Origin: Cryobacterium tagatosivorans
Lineage (GTDB): Bacteria > Actinomycetota > Actinomycetes > Actinomycetales > Microbacteriaceae
Reading direction: 5' to 3'
DNA length: 64,000 bases
Assembly (NCBI RefSeq): GCF_004402215.1
Contig: NZ_SOEZ01000038.1
Coordinates: 1-64,000 of the forward strand
Positions within the stretch are counted from its first letter, which is position 1, and the number at the start of each line of letters is the position of its first letter. The position numbers were made by a program, and so were the translations under genes. The notes under the pieces are model-generated. The model worked only from the letters and a program-made list of their open reading frames with translations. It made no database searches and was not told the DNA's origin. Positions 53,537 through 61,591 of the stretch are shown piece after piece.

Positions 53537-54249
53537 TTCGGCGCCTCCACACCGAGCACGGCCGCGTCCAGGGCCTCCGGCCCTGGCGCCGCCCGGGCCG
53601 GTGAGCCCGACGGTCGCGCCGGGCGCGACCACGGCATCAGGAGGCGCCCGAGCGCGACGAGCGCCCCGTCGAAGGCCAGGGCGAGCAGGACGGTGCAGAC
53701 GATCCCGGCCACGATCTCGGCCTCGATCCCGCGCTGGAAGCCGTCGGTGAACAGGCTGCCGAGGCTCTGCACGCCGATCACGGCGCCGACCGTGGCCAGG
53801 CTCACCGTGCTCACGGCCACGACGCGGAGGCCCGCGAGGAGCACCGGCCCGGCCAGCGGCAACTGCACCTGCCAGAAGAGGACCCGGCCGGAGAAGCCGA
53901 CGGCCGTGGCCGAGAGGCGCACGTCTGCGTCGACCGAGGCCAGGCCGTCGGCGACGACCCGCACCATCAGGGCGACGCCGTAGATCGTCAGGGCGATGAC
54001 CAGATTGAGCGGGTCCCGGCCGCTGGTGCCGACGATCGCCGGCAGCACGACGAACAGCGGCAGCGAGGGGATCGCGTAGAGCAGGCCCACCGAGATCAGG
54101 ATGAAGCCGCGGCCCAGGCGGAACCGGCGTGCCAGCCACCCGATCGGGAGGGCGATGAGAAAGCTCAGGATGATCGGGGGCACGCTGAGCAGGAGGTGAT
54201 CAAGGGTGCGGTCCCAGATGACGTCAAGGTTCGCCCAGATCCAGGTCAC
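53533..54249 (-). CDS. Glycine betaine/choline ABC transporter, permease
   Basis: A 238-residue BPD-type permease, second channel half. EAA loop region ASVDADVRLSATAVGFSGRV. It has a longer Pro/Ala-rich C-terminal tail. It overlaps the ATP-binding gene upstream by four bases. Confidence 0.92.
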   Translation of the reverse strand: MTWIWANLDVIWDRTLDHLLLSVPPIILSFLIALPIGWLARRFRLGRGFILISVGLLYAIPSLPLFVVLPAIVGTSGRDPLNLVIALTIYGVALMVRVVADGLASVDADVRLSATAVGFSGRVLFWQVQLPLAGPVLLAGLRVVAVSTVSLATVGAVIGVQSLGSLFTDGFQRGIEAEIVAGIVCTVLLALAFDGALVALGRLLMPWSRPARPSGSPARAAPGPEALDAAVLGVEAPK

Positions 54250-55127
54250 CGGGAATCCCCACCCTGCGCCGCAGCACCCGAACCCGGAACCGGGGCAGCC
54301 TCGCTCTGGCGTGACCCGTCGGTCAGTACCCCGGCCAGCCGGCCGTCGCTGTCGACGAGGATGTCGCGGCCGCCGTGGCTTTCGAGGTGGAGCGCCCGCC
54401 TGCCGCGATCGGCGCCGACGAAGCTGGCCACGAAGTCGTCGGCCGGATTCGCCAGGATCTCCGCCGGGGAGCCGACCTGCGCGATCCGTCCGCCCTGGCG
54501 CAGGATGACGACCTGGTCGCCCAGCAGGAACGCCTCTTCCACGTCGTGGGTGACGAAGACGACGGTCTTGCCGAGCTCTCGCTGCAGGCGGATGAGTTCC
54601 TGCTGGAGCTCGGCCCGGACGATCGGGTCGACGGCGCCGAACGGCTCGTCCATCAGCAGGATGTTGGGGTTCACGGCCAGCCCGCGCGCCACGCCGACGC
54701 GCTGCTGCTGGCCGCCGGAGAGTTGGCTCGGGTAGCGGTCCGCCAGGGTCCGTTCGAGGCCGACGGTGTCCAGCAGGGCCAGGGCATCCGTTCTGGCCTG
54801 CTTCTTCGGCACGCCGCGGAGCAGCGGCACGGTCGCGACGTTGTCGACGACGGTGCGGTGCGGCAGCAGCCCCGAGTTCTGCATCACGTAGCCGATGCTG
54901 CGGCGCAGCTTGACCGGCTCCAGGCCGGCGATGTCGACCCCGTCGATCTCGATGGCGCCGCCGGTGGGGTCGACCATGCGGTTGATCATCCGCAGCAGGG
55001 TGGTCTTCCCCGAGCCGGAGGACCCGACCAGGACGGTGGTCTTGTGGGAGGGCAGCACGAGGCTGAAGTCATCGACGGCGAGCGTGCCGTCGGGGAACTG
55101 CTTGCTTACCGAACGGAACTCGATCAT
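54246..55127 (-). CDS. Glycine betaine/choline ABC transporter, ATPase
   Basis: A 293-residue ABC ATPase of OpuCA type. Walker A GSSGSGKTTLLRMINRM, Q-loop GYVMQNSGLLPH, signature QLSGGQQQRVG, Walker B ILLMDEPFGAVD and switch VTHDVEEA. The C-terminal part (from about 235) is a shortened regulatory segment without full CBS domains, so the ion-sensing CBS tandem of classic OpuA/OpuCA seems missing. First gene of the operon. Confidence 0.93.
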   Translation of the reverse strand: MIEFRSVSKQFPDGTLAVDDFSLVLPSHKTTVLVGSSGSGKTTLLRMINRMVDPTGGAIEIDGVDIAGLEPVKLRRSIGYVMQNSGLLPHRTVVDNVATVPLLRGVPKKQARTDALALLDTVGLERTLADRYPSQLSGGQQQRVGVARGLAVNPNILLMDEPFGAVDPIVRAELQQELIRLQRELGKTVVFVTHDVEEAFLLGDQVVILRQGGRIAQVGSPAEILANPADDFVASFVGADRGRRALHLESHGGRDILVDSDGRLAGVLTDGSRQSEAAPVPGSGAAAQGGDSR

Positions 55128-55245
55128 GGACGTGGCTCATTCCTCGCGGGGGCCGGATCAGCGCGCGGCGGACCCAACCACACTGTATTCGTAAGTCACG
55201 CGCAAACGGATTGGTCGCGCCGAAACGAAATCGGGCCCTGCCCGC

Positions 55246-55932
55246 TCAGGAGCGCTGCGAGAGGACCGGGGCGTTCGAGCCGACGCTGGGTCCGTAGAAG
55301 CCCACGAGGTAGTCGTGCATGATCCGACGGCACTCGGCGATGATCCGCTCGTCGCCCTGCGGGTCGGACGCGAAGGCGCGCGACAGGAGGGCGTCGGCCA
55401 TTTCGATGGTCATTTCCAGCCGGAAGTTCAGGTCCGGCCCGGCCGGCAGGCCGAACTCCTCGGCGAGGATGTCGGCGAGGCGTCGGGCGAAGAAGCCGGA
55501 TTCGGCGTCGCCGTCGGCTTCCGGGGTGCGCTCGCGATCGGCGAAGTGGAGGATGCGGAAACCCGCCTCGGAGCGGTAGAGACCGACGAACGCGGTGACG
55601 GCGCAGTCGACGGCATCCCACCACGTCTCCGGTCGGGTGAGGTTCATCTCCTCGACGAAACGCTGACGGAAACGCAGCACGGCCCGCTCGCGCAGCGCGT
55701 GCAACACGGCAACGCGGTCGGGGTAATAGCGGTAGACGGTGCCGATCGAGGCCCCGGCGCGTTCGGCGACCATCGCGGTCGTGATGCGGTCGAAGCCGAC
55801 CTCGTCGACCACGGCGGCGGCAGCGTCGAGCAGGGCAGACAGGCGGGCTGCACTGCGCTGCTGCATGGGTTCGGTACGGATCTGCTGGCCCTGGCCGGTT
55901 GATCCGTCCCCGATGATGTCATTAAGCGACAC
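55246..55932 (-). CDS. TetR-family regulator, core paralogue
   Basis: A 228-residue TetR repressor starting at GTG 55932 with GAGGAGGAAAC upstream. Its HTH (SALLDAAAAVVDEVGFDRIT to GTVYRYYPDRVAV) is the same for about 70 residues as in the protein at 12197. The ligand domain ends MHDYLVGFYGPS in both. It lies next to the osmolyte transporter and divergent from the App1 gene; the target is unknown. Confidence 0.93.
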   Translation of the reverse strand: MSLNDIIGDGSTGQGQQIRTEPMQQRSAARLSALLDAAAAVVDEVGFDRITTAMVAERAGASIGTVYRYYPDRVAVLHALRERAVLRFRQRFVEEMNLTRPETWWDAVDCAVTAFVGLYRSEAGFRILHFADRERTPEADGDAESGFFARRLADILAEEFGLPAGPDLNFRLEMTIEMADALLSRAFASDPQGDERIIAECRRIMHDYLVGFYGPSVGSNAPVLSQRS

Positions 55933-56040
55933 GTTTCCTCCTCGACGCCTCGTCACATCTTACGGGTTGCCGCCGGTGGCTTTGTGTCGCGGCGCGCATG
56001 GCAGACTGGGTGGGTGCCAGAGTCCCCCGAATCGCCGAGC

Positions 56041-57084
56041 ATGGCTGACCCCGCGAGCATCATGCACCGGGCTGCCCGCGCCGAGGACTGGCTGCACGAC
56101 GTCCGCGAACGGCACGCCCGCAGCCGCGGCTACCGGCCCATTGTCATTCCCTACGCGGGCTACGGGACAACCGAGCGCGTGCGCATCCTCTGCCGTGTGC
56201 TGCTGGCCAAACCCGAGGATCCGGAAGGCCAGGCCAGGGAACCGCGCCGCCGCACCGACGGGCGGGATGCCGGAATCCGGGGCTGGCGCAGCTTCACCAG
56301 CGTGCCGGTCAACGACGTGACCGTGACGATCGAGATCGGCGGCGACACGCACCGGGTGCAGGCGGACCGGGGCGGCGTGGTCGACACCGTCGTCGAGGCC
56401 CGGCTCGCGCCCGGCTGGCATGTGGCCCGGCTGCACACGGATGACTCGGCCCCGGTCGAAGCGCCCCTCTTCATCGTCGCCCCCACGGTGCGCCTCGGAA
56501 TCATCTCCGACGTCGACGACACCGTCATGGTGACGACCCTGCCCCGCCCGCTGCTGGCGGCCTGGAACACCTTCGTGCTCGACGAGCACGCCCGGGTGCC
56601 CACGCCGGGCATGGCCGTGTTCCTCGACCGCCTCGCGGCGGCACACGAGGGCGCGCCGGTCATCTACCTCTCGACCGGGGCCTGGAATGTCGCCCCGACC
56701 CTGACGCGCTTCCTCTCGCGGAACCTGTACCCGGCGGGCGCGCTCCTGCTCACCGACTGGGGACCGACCCACGACCGCTGGTTCCGCAGCGGCCGCGACC
56801 ACAAGCGGGCCAACCTGCGCCGGCTGGCCCAGGAGTTCCCCGACATCCGCTGGATCCTGATCGGCGACGACGGCCAGCACGACGAGGCCATCTACAGCGA
56901 ATTCCAGCGGGATTTCCCGGAGAGCGTCGCCGCGATCGCCATCCGCCGGCTCTCCCCCAGCGAAGCGGTGCTGGCCGGCGGCCGGTCCAAGGATGCCGCC
57001 CAGGCCCGCCCTGGCGCGCCGTGGGTCTACGGACCGGACGGTTCGAGCCTGGCCGACCAGCTCGCCGAACACGACCTGTTCTAG
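56041..57084 (+). CDS. App1/DUF2183-family phosphatase
   Basis: A 347-residue protein of the DUF2183 family, HAD-like phosphatases related to yeast App1, a phosphatidate phosphatase. The N-terminal half is beta-rich; the catalytic half has DVDDT (157-161) as the nucleophile motif, then VIYLSTGAWN and IRWILIGDDGQHD. The start is uncertain: ATG 56041 is given, and GTG 56014 or ATG 55984 are in frame. Confidence 0.87.
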   Translation: MADPASIMHRAARAEDWLHDVRERHARSRGYRPIVIPYAGYGTTERVRILCRVLLAKPEDPEGQAREPRRRTDGRDAGIRGWRSFTSVPVNDVTVTIEIGGDTHRVQADRGGVVDTVVEARLAPGWHVARLHTDDSAPVEAPLFIVAPTVRLGIISDVDDTVMVTTLPRPLLAAWNTFVLDEHARVPTPGMAVFLDRLAAAHEGAPVIYLSTGAWNVAPTLTRFLSRNLYPAGALLLTDWGPTHDRWFRSGRDHKRANLRRLAQEFPDIRWILIGDDGQHDEAIYSEFQRDFPESVAAIAIRRLSPSEAVLAGGRSKDAAQARPGAPWVYGPDGSSLADQLAEHDLF

Positions 57085-57118
57085 CCGGCCTGGCCCGCCG
57101 GCGCGGCCGGCGTGCCGG

Positions 57119-58153
57119 TTACGGGCGGTGCAGCAGGCGGTCGAGCCCGCGGTTGACCTGGCGGGCCCAGAACGGCCCGCGGTAGAGGAACGCCGTGTAG
57201 CCCTGCACGAGGGTCGCGCCGGCGCCCAGGCGTTCGGCGACCTGCTCGGCGGTCTCGACGCCGCCGACGGAGATCACGCAGAGGCCCGCGGGAACGCTCG
57301 CCCGGATCAGTCGCAGCACCGCCAGGGACCGTTCGGCCAGCGGTGCCCCGGAGAGGCCGCCGGCGCCGGCCGCGGCCACCGTGGCGGCATCCGTCTTCAG
57401 CCCGGCGCGGGAGATCGTGGTGTTCGTGGCGATGATTCCGTCCAGGCCCAGTTCGACGACGAGCCCGGAGATGCGGGTGACCTCCTCGTCGCTGAGATCG
57501 GGCGCGATCTTTACCAGCAGCGGTGTTGCCCCGGCCGCTGTCCGGACCGCGCGCAGCAGCGGGGCCAGCTGGTCGAGTTCCTGCAGCCCGCGGAGGCCGG
57601 GCGTGTTCGGTGAGCTCACGTTCACCACGAGGTAGTCGGCGAGCGGGGCGAGGGCCGCGGTGCTGACGAGGTAGTCGGCGGTGGCATCCTCGACGGCGGT
57701 GACCCGGCTCTTGCCGATGTTGATGCCGAGCACCGGGCGTCCGGGCGTCGCCCGCACGCGCGTGAGGCGCGCCACGGCGGCGGCGGCTCCCCCGTTGTTG
57801 AAGCCCATCCGGTTGATCACGGCGCGATCGGGAATCAGGCGGAACAGGCGCGGCCTCGGGTTCCCCGGCTGGGCGATCGCGGTGAGGGTGCCGACCTCGA
57901 CGTGCCCGAAGCCGAGCTGGCCGAGGCCGATGACGGCCTTGCCGTCCTTGTCGAAGCCTGCGGCAAGGCCGAACGGCGAGTCGAAGGTCAATCCCAGCGC
58001 GCGCACCGAGAGGTCGGTGCGGGGCCGGGTGAACCGCCGGACCAGCCGGCCGAAGCCGAGGGCCGGCAGCGCGCGGATGACGTCGAAGGCCAGGTGGTGG
58101 GCGCGCTCCGGGTCGACGCGCGTCAGCACGACCCGGAAGAAGAGGGGGTACAC
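57119..58153 (-). CDS. pyrD: Dihydroorotate dehydrogenase (quinone), class 2
   Basis: A 344-residue class 2 enzyme of pyrimidine synthesis, bound to the membrane through its N-terminal helices and using quinone. Landmarks: SPFGLAAGFDKDGKAV (FMN site), the INRMGFNNGG motif, VVNVSSPNTPGLR with the catalytic Ser, KIAPDLSDEE, ATNTTISR and GGLSGAPL. The GTG at 58153 gives the correct class 2 N-terminus; the longer open frame runs into nrdR. Confidence 0.95.
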   Translation of the reverse strand: MYPLFFRVVLTRVDPERAHHLAFDVIRALPALGFGRLVRRFTRPRTDLSVRALGLTFDSPFGLAAGFDKDGKAVIGLGQLGFGHVEVGTLTAIAQPGNPRPRLFRLIPDRAVINRMGFNNGGAAAAVARLTRVRATPGRPVLGINIGKSRVTAVEDATADYLVSTAALAPLADYLVVNVSSPNTPGLRGLQELDQLAPLLRAVRTAAGATPLLVKIAPDLSDEEVTRISGLVVELGLDGIIATNTTISRAGLKTDAATVAAAGAGGLSGAPLAERSLAVLRLIRASVPAGLCVISVGGVETAEQVAERLGAGATLVQGYTAFLYRGPFWARQVNRGLDRLLHRP

Positions 58154-58158
58154 GGGTT

Positions 58159-58644
58159 CTACAGCTCGGCCCGGGGGGCCTTGTCCGACGCCTGGGCGTC
58201 GTGCTCCGTGCGCAGCTGGCTGATGGCCTGCTCGAAGTCCTCGAGCGAATCGAAGCCCTGGTAGACGCTGGCGAACCGCAGGTAGGCGACCTCGTCGAGG
58301 TCGCGCAGCGGCGGCAGGATGGCCAGGCCGATGTCGTTGGCGTCGAGCTGGGACGCGCCGGTCTGCCGCACGGTCTCCTCGACCTTCTGGGCGAGCATCG
58401 CGAGGTCGGAGTCGGTGACCGGCCGGCCCTGGCAGGCCTTGCGCACGCCGGAGACGATCTTTTCTCGGCTGAACGGCTCGACGACGCCGCTGCGCTTGAT
58501 CACGTTGAGGCTGGCCGTCTCGGTGGTGCTGAAACGACGGCCGCATTCCGGGCACTGGCGCCGGCGGCGGATCGAAAGCCCGTCGTCGCTGGTGCGCGAG
58601 TCGATGACTCGGGAGTCGGGGTGGCGACAGAACGGGCAGAACAT
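58159..58644 (-). CDS. nrdR: Transcriptional repressor NrdR
   Basis: A 161-residue NrdR, repressor of ribonucleotide reductase genes that senses ATP/dATP. It has a complete zinc ribbon (CPFC... and CPECGRRF) and an ATP-cone domain ([20 protein letters not shown] in part). The acidic C-terminal tail is usual for actinobacteria. It ends five bases before pyrD. Confidence 0.96.
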   Translation of the reverse strand: MFCPFCRHPDSRVIDSRTSDDGLSIRRRRQCPECGRRFSTTETASLNVIKRSGVVEPFSREKIVSGVRKACQGRPVTDSDLAMLAQKVEETVRQTGASQLDANDIGLAILPPLRDLDEVAYLRFASVYQGFDSLEDFEQAISQLRTEHDAQASDKAPRAEL

Positions 58645-58687
58645 TGTGCTGCCAGCCTATCGTGCCGCGGCGACGGGCCGGTCGATG

Positions 58688-59998
58688 TTACTCGCCCGCG
58701 AACCGGGCCGCCACGGCGTCCCCGTGCGCCGGCAGCGCCTCGGCGTCGGAGAGCGCCCGGATGTGGCCCGACACCGCCCGGAGGGCCTCCCGGCTGTAGC
58801 GCACCACCTGCTGCGGGCGGAGGAACGTGTAGGCGCCCAATCCGGGCGCGAACCGGGCCTGGCCTCCGGTCGGCAGCACGTGGTTGGAGCCGGCCGCATA
58901 GTCGCCGAGGCTGACCGGCGAGTGCGGGCCGAGGAAGATGGCGCCGGCGTTCTCGATCAGGCCGAGGACGGCATCCGGGTCGACGGTCTGGATTTCGAGG
59001 TGTTCAGGGCCGAAGGCGTTGCTGAAGGCGGCCGCGGCCGCCAGGTCGTCCACGAGGACGAGCGCCGACTGCCGGCCGCCGAGCGCGGCGGTCACCCGGG
59101 CGCCGTGGGTGGTGGATGCCGCGAGGTCGGCCAGTCGGGCCGTGACGGCGTCGGCCAGCGCCGGCGAATCGGTGACGAGCACCGCGGCGGCGAGTTCGTC
59201 GTGTTCGGCCTGGCTGACGAGGTCCGCCGCGACGAGCAGCGGGTCGGCGTCGGCGTCGGCGATCACGAGGATGTCGGTGGGCCCGGCCTCCGCGTCGATG
59301 CCGGTCTGGCCGCGGACAAGGCGTTTGGCGGCGGCGACGAAGACGTTGCCGGGGCCGGTGACGAGCTGCACCGGGTCGAGCCCGATGCCGGGGACGCCGT
59401 AGGCGAACGCCCCGATCGCGCCGGCGCCGCCCATCGCGTAGATTTCCTCGACGCCGAGCAGGCCGGCGACCGCGAGGATGGTGGGGTGCACGCGGCCGTC
59501 GAAGTCGCTCTGCGGGGGTGAGGCGAGGGCGATCGAGGTCACGCCGGCCACCTGGGCGGGGACCACGTTCATCACGACGCTCGACGGGTAGACGGCCTTG
59601 CCGCCGGGCACGTACAGGCCGACCCGGGCGATCGGCTGCCAGCGCTGGGTGATCTCCGCGCCCTCGGCGATCACGGTGGTGACCCTCGGCGGAACCTGGG
59701 CGGCGCTCGCCCGGCGGACCCGGGCGATGGTCTCCTCGACGGCCGTGCGGACCGTCGGGTCGAGGCCGGCCAGCGCCTCGCTGATGTGGGCGGCGGGCAC
59801 CCGCACCTGCGCGGGGCGAACCCGGTCGAGGCGCTCGGCCTGGTCGAGCAGCGCCGCCTCTCCCCTGGCCCGGACGTCGTCGATCAGCGCCGCCGCGATG
59901 TCGCTGGCGGATGCCACATCGGTGAGCGCGCGCGGCACGGCGGCCAGCAGTTCGGCCGGCGTCGGCCGGGTGCCTCGGAGGTCAATCGTCTGGATCAT
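58688..59998 (-). CDS. hisD: Histidinol dehydrogenase
   Basis: A 436-residue NAD-dependent zinc enzyme of the last two steps of histidine synthesis. Landmarks: GLYVPGGKAVYPSSVVMN, GAIGAFAYGVPGIGLDPVQL, GPTDILVIADADADP, ASQAEHDELA-type LVSQAEHDELAAAVLVTDSP and FGPEHLEIQ. The ATG at 59998 (MIQTIDLRG) matches the family start better than the ATG at 60022. Confidence 0.96.
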   Translation of the reverse strand: MIQTIDLRGTRPTPAELLAAVPRALTDVASASDIAAALIDDVRARGEAALLDQAERLDRVRPAQVRVPAAHISEALAGLDPTVRTAVEETIARVRRASAAQVPPRVTTVIAEGAEITQRWQPIARVGLYVPGGKAVYPSSVVMNVVPAQVAGVTSIALASPPQSDFDGRVHPTILAVAGLLGVEEIYAMGGAGAIGAFAYGVPGIGLDPVQLVTGPGNVFVAAAKRLVRGQTGIDAEAGPTDILVIADADADPLLVAADLVSQAEHDELAAAVLVTDSPALADAVTARLADLAASTTHGARVTAALGGRQSALVLVDDLAAAAAFSNAFGPEHLEIQTVDPDAVLGLIENAGAIFLGPHSPVSLGDYAAGSNHVLPTGGQARFAPGLGAYTFLRPQQVVRYSREALRAVSGHIRALSDAEALPAHGDAVAARFAGE

Positions 59999-60069
59999 CG
60001 CATCCAGCCTATCCGCGAACAATCACCGCGCGGGAATAGGGTGGTCATCTAGGAGATTGAAGCAGCAGT

Positions 60070-60621
60070 ATGAACGACACGACCTCGCCCCGGCAACCGC
60101 CTGCAACCGTCCCTCCCCTCGACGGCGACCCGCACGCTCCCGTCGACCTCGCCGCGTTCAAACACGCGTTCCGGCGGCACGCCTCCGGGGTCGCCGTGAT
60201 CACGTCCACTCGAGCCGACGGCACGCCGGTCGGCTTCACCGCGACCTCGCTCGCCTCGCTCTCCGCCGTGCCGCCGCTGGCGACGTTCAACATGGCCCGC
60301 TCGGCCAGCGCCTGGCCGGCGATCGTGGAGAACGACCGGGTCGTCATCCACATGCTCGGTGTGCGCAATCGCGCCGTCGCGGAGAAGTTGTCTGGCCCGA
60401 ATGAGCAGCGGTTCGTCGGCGACCATTGGTACCGCGGCCCGTACGGGCTCCCGGTGCTCACGGGCGTGACGTCGTGGATGGTCGGACGCATCATCGAACG
60501 GGTCCAGGTGCACAACAACGCCGTCGTCGTCGTGCAGATCGAGGAGGGCGGCATGGGCGAGGACGACCAGGCGCTGCTCTACCACGAGCGCACCTACCGG
60601 GTGCCGGGCGCGGATGTCTGA
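60070..60621 (+). CDS. Flavin reductase family protein
   Basis: A 183-residue flavin reductase (DIM6/NTAB-type) FMN-binding protein: FRRHASGVAVITSTRADGTP, GFTATSLASLSAVPPL and the MVGRIIERVQVHNN strand. It would reduce FMN/FAD with NAD(P)H, often for a partner monooxygenase, but no partner is nearby. AGGAG lies upstream of the ATG. Confidence 0.92.
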   Translation: MNDTTSPRQPPATVPPLDGDPHAPVDLAAFKHAFRRHASGVAVITSTRADGTPVGFTATSLASLSAVPPLATFNMARSASAWPAIVENDRVVIHMLGVRNRAVAEKLSGPNEQRFVGDHWYRGPYGLPVLTGVTSWMVGRIIERVQVHNNAVVVVQIEEGGMGEDDQALLYHERTYRVPGADV

Positions 60622-60693
60622 ACGCCTACGTCGCCGACGGTGACCGTTGCGGTCGGGTTCGCCTGGTGCGCCGGTCACTCGGGACCGGAAGGG

Positions 60694-61485
60694 TCATGGT
60701 CGAGCCGGCTTGCGGGCCTGGCTCTCGCGCTCCTCGCGGCGGCGCCGGCGTTCCGCCTCGGCGACCGCGGCCTCCTCCGGCGTCGGGGCGGTGCCGCCCA
60801 GGTGCTCCGGCTGCCACCACTTCCCGGTCCCGTCCTCGGGGTAGTTCTCCTGTAGCCCGTCGACGAGCCACTGGAGCGTGTCGTGCAGCCTCAGCGTCTG
60901 TTCCGTCCGGTCGCCGGCAGGGTCGACCCGGATCGGTTCGCCGATCGCATAGCGAATCGGCGTGCCGACGGCCTCCCGCAGCGAGGGCTCGTGGTTTTTG
61001 GTCAGCAGGCGGTGGCCGCCCCAGACCGCGACCGGGATCACCGGGACGCCGGCCTCCGCCGCCATCCGCACGGTTCCGGTCTTCAGGGCGCGCACGGTGA
61101 ACGAGGCGTTGACCCCGCCCTCGGGGAACACGCCGAGCACCTCCCCCGACGTGAGGGCGGCGACCGCCTGGGCATACGCCTCGGCGCCGGCCGTCATGTC
61201 CACGGCGATGTGGCCCATCGAGCGCAGCACTGCGCCGGCCACCGGCTGCCTGAAGACGCCCTGCTTGGCCAGGAAACGGATGCGTCGGCGGTTCCGGTGC
61301 CAGAGCATCCACTCGACCAGGGCGAAGTCCAGATAGCCGAAGTGGGTGATCGCCAACACGGCGCCCCCGGCATCGGGCAGGTTGCTCAGCCCGGTGGCAC
61401 GGGGCTTGAGCCGCAGGGAGGTGAACAGCACCCGTCCCACCCCGATCGCGGCGGTGTATACCGGCTCACCCATTCCCATCCACAA
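60694..61485 (-). CDS. 1-acyl-glycerol-3-phosphate acyltransferase-like enzyme
   Basis: A 263-residue PlsC-fold acyltransferase of phospholipid synthesis. The catalytic HX4D motif is THFGYLDF (His48, Asp53), and the substrate motif FPEGG is at 120-124, followed by VPVIPVAVWGG. It ends in a basic/acidic helix. The exact acceptor is not certain in this family. Confidence 0.92.
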   Translation of the reverse strand: MWMGMGEPVYTAAIGVGRVLFTSLRLKPRATGLSNLPDAGGAVLAITHFGYLDFALVEWMLWHRNRRRIRFLAKQGVFRQPVAGAVLRSMGHIAVDMTAGAEAYAQAVAALTSGEVLGVFPEGGVNASFTVRALKTGTVRMAAEAGVPVIPVAVWGGHRLLTKNHEPSLREAVGTPIRYAIGEPIRVDPAGDRTEQTLRLHDTLQWLVDGLQENYPEDGTGKWWQPEHLGGTAPTPEEAAVAEAERRRRREERESQARKPARP

Positions 61486-61528
61486 ATCCTATCCCGCCGC
61501 CAAACCCCCCCTCCCGCGAAAACAACAT

Positions 61529-61591
61529 CCGCGAAACCGCAGTTGTGCGCGCTAAAACACCCGAATAAGGCGCACAACTGCGGTTTCGCGG
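61529..61591. terminator. Long hairpin after dnaE, repeat family copy 2
   Basis: Perfect 22-bp arms beginning CCGCGAAACCGCAGTTGTGC, with a 19-base loop starting GCTAAA. It directly abuts the dnaE stop codon. Same element as after leuS (40087-40149). Confidence 0.82.

Noticed and set aside
53537-54139. N-terminal extension of the permease at 52796
   Set aside because: Reads inside the other permease gene out of frame with low-complexity residues; GTG 53536 gives a normal permease.
58154-58555. N-terminal extension of pyrD
   Set aside because: Overlaps nrdR in another frame and is Arg/Pro-rich; class 2 PyrD begins at GTG 58153.
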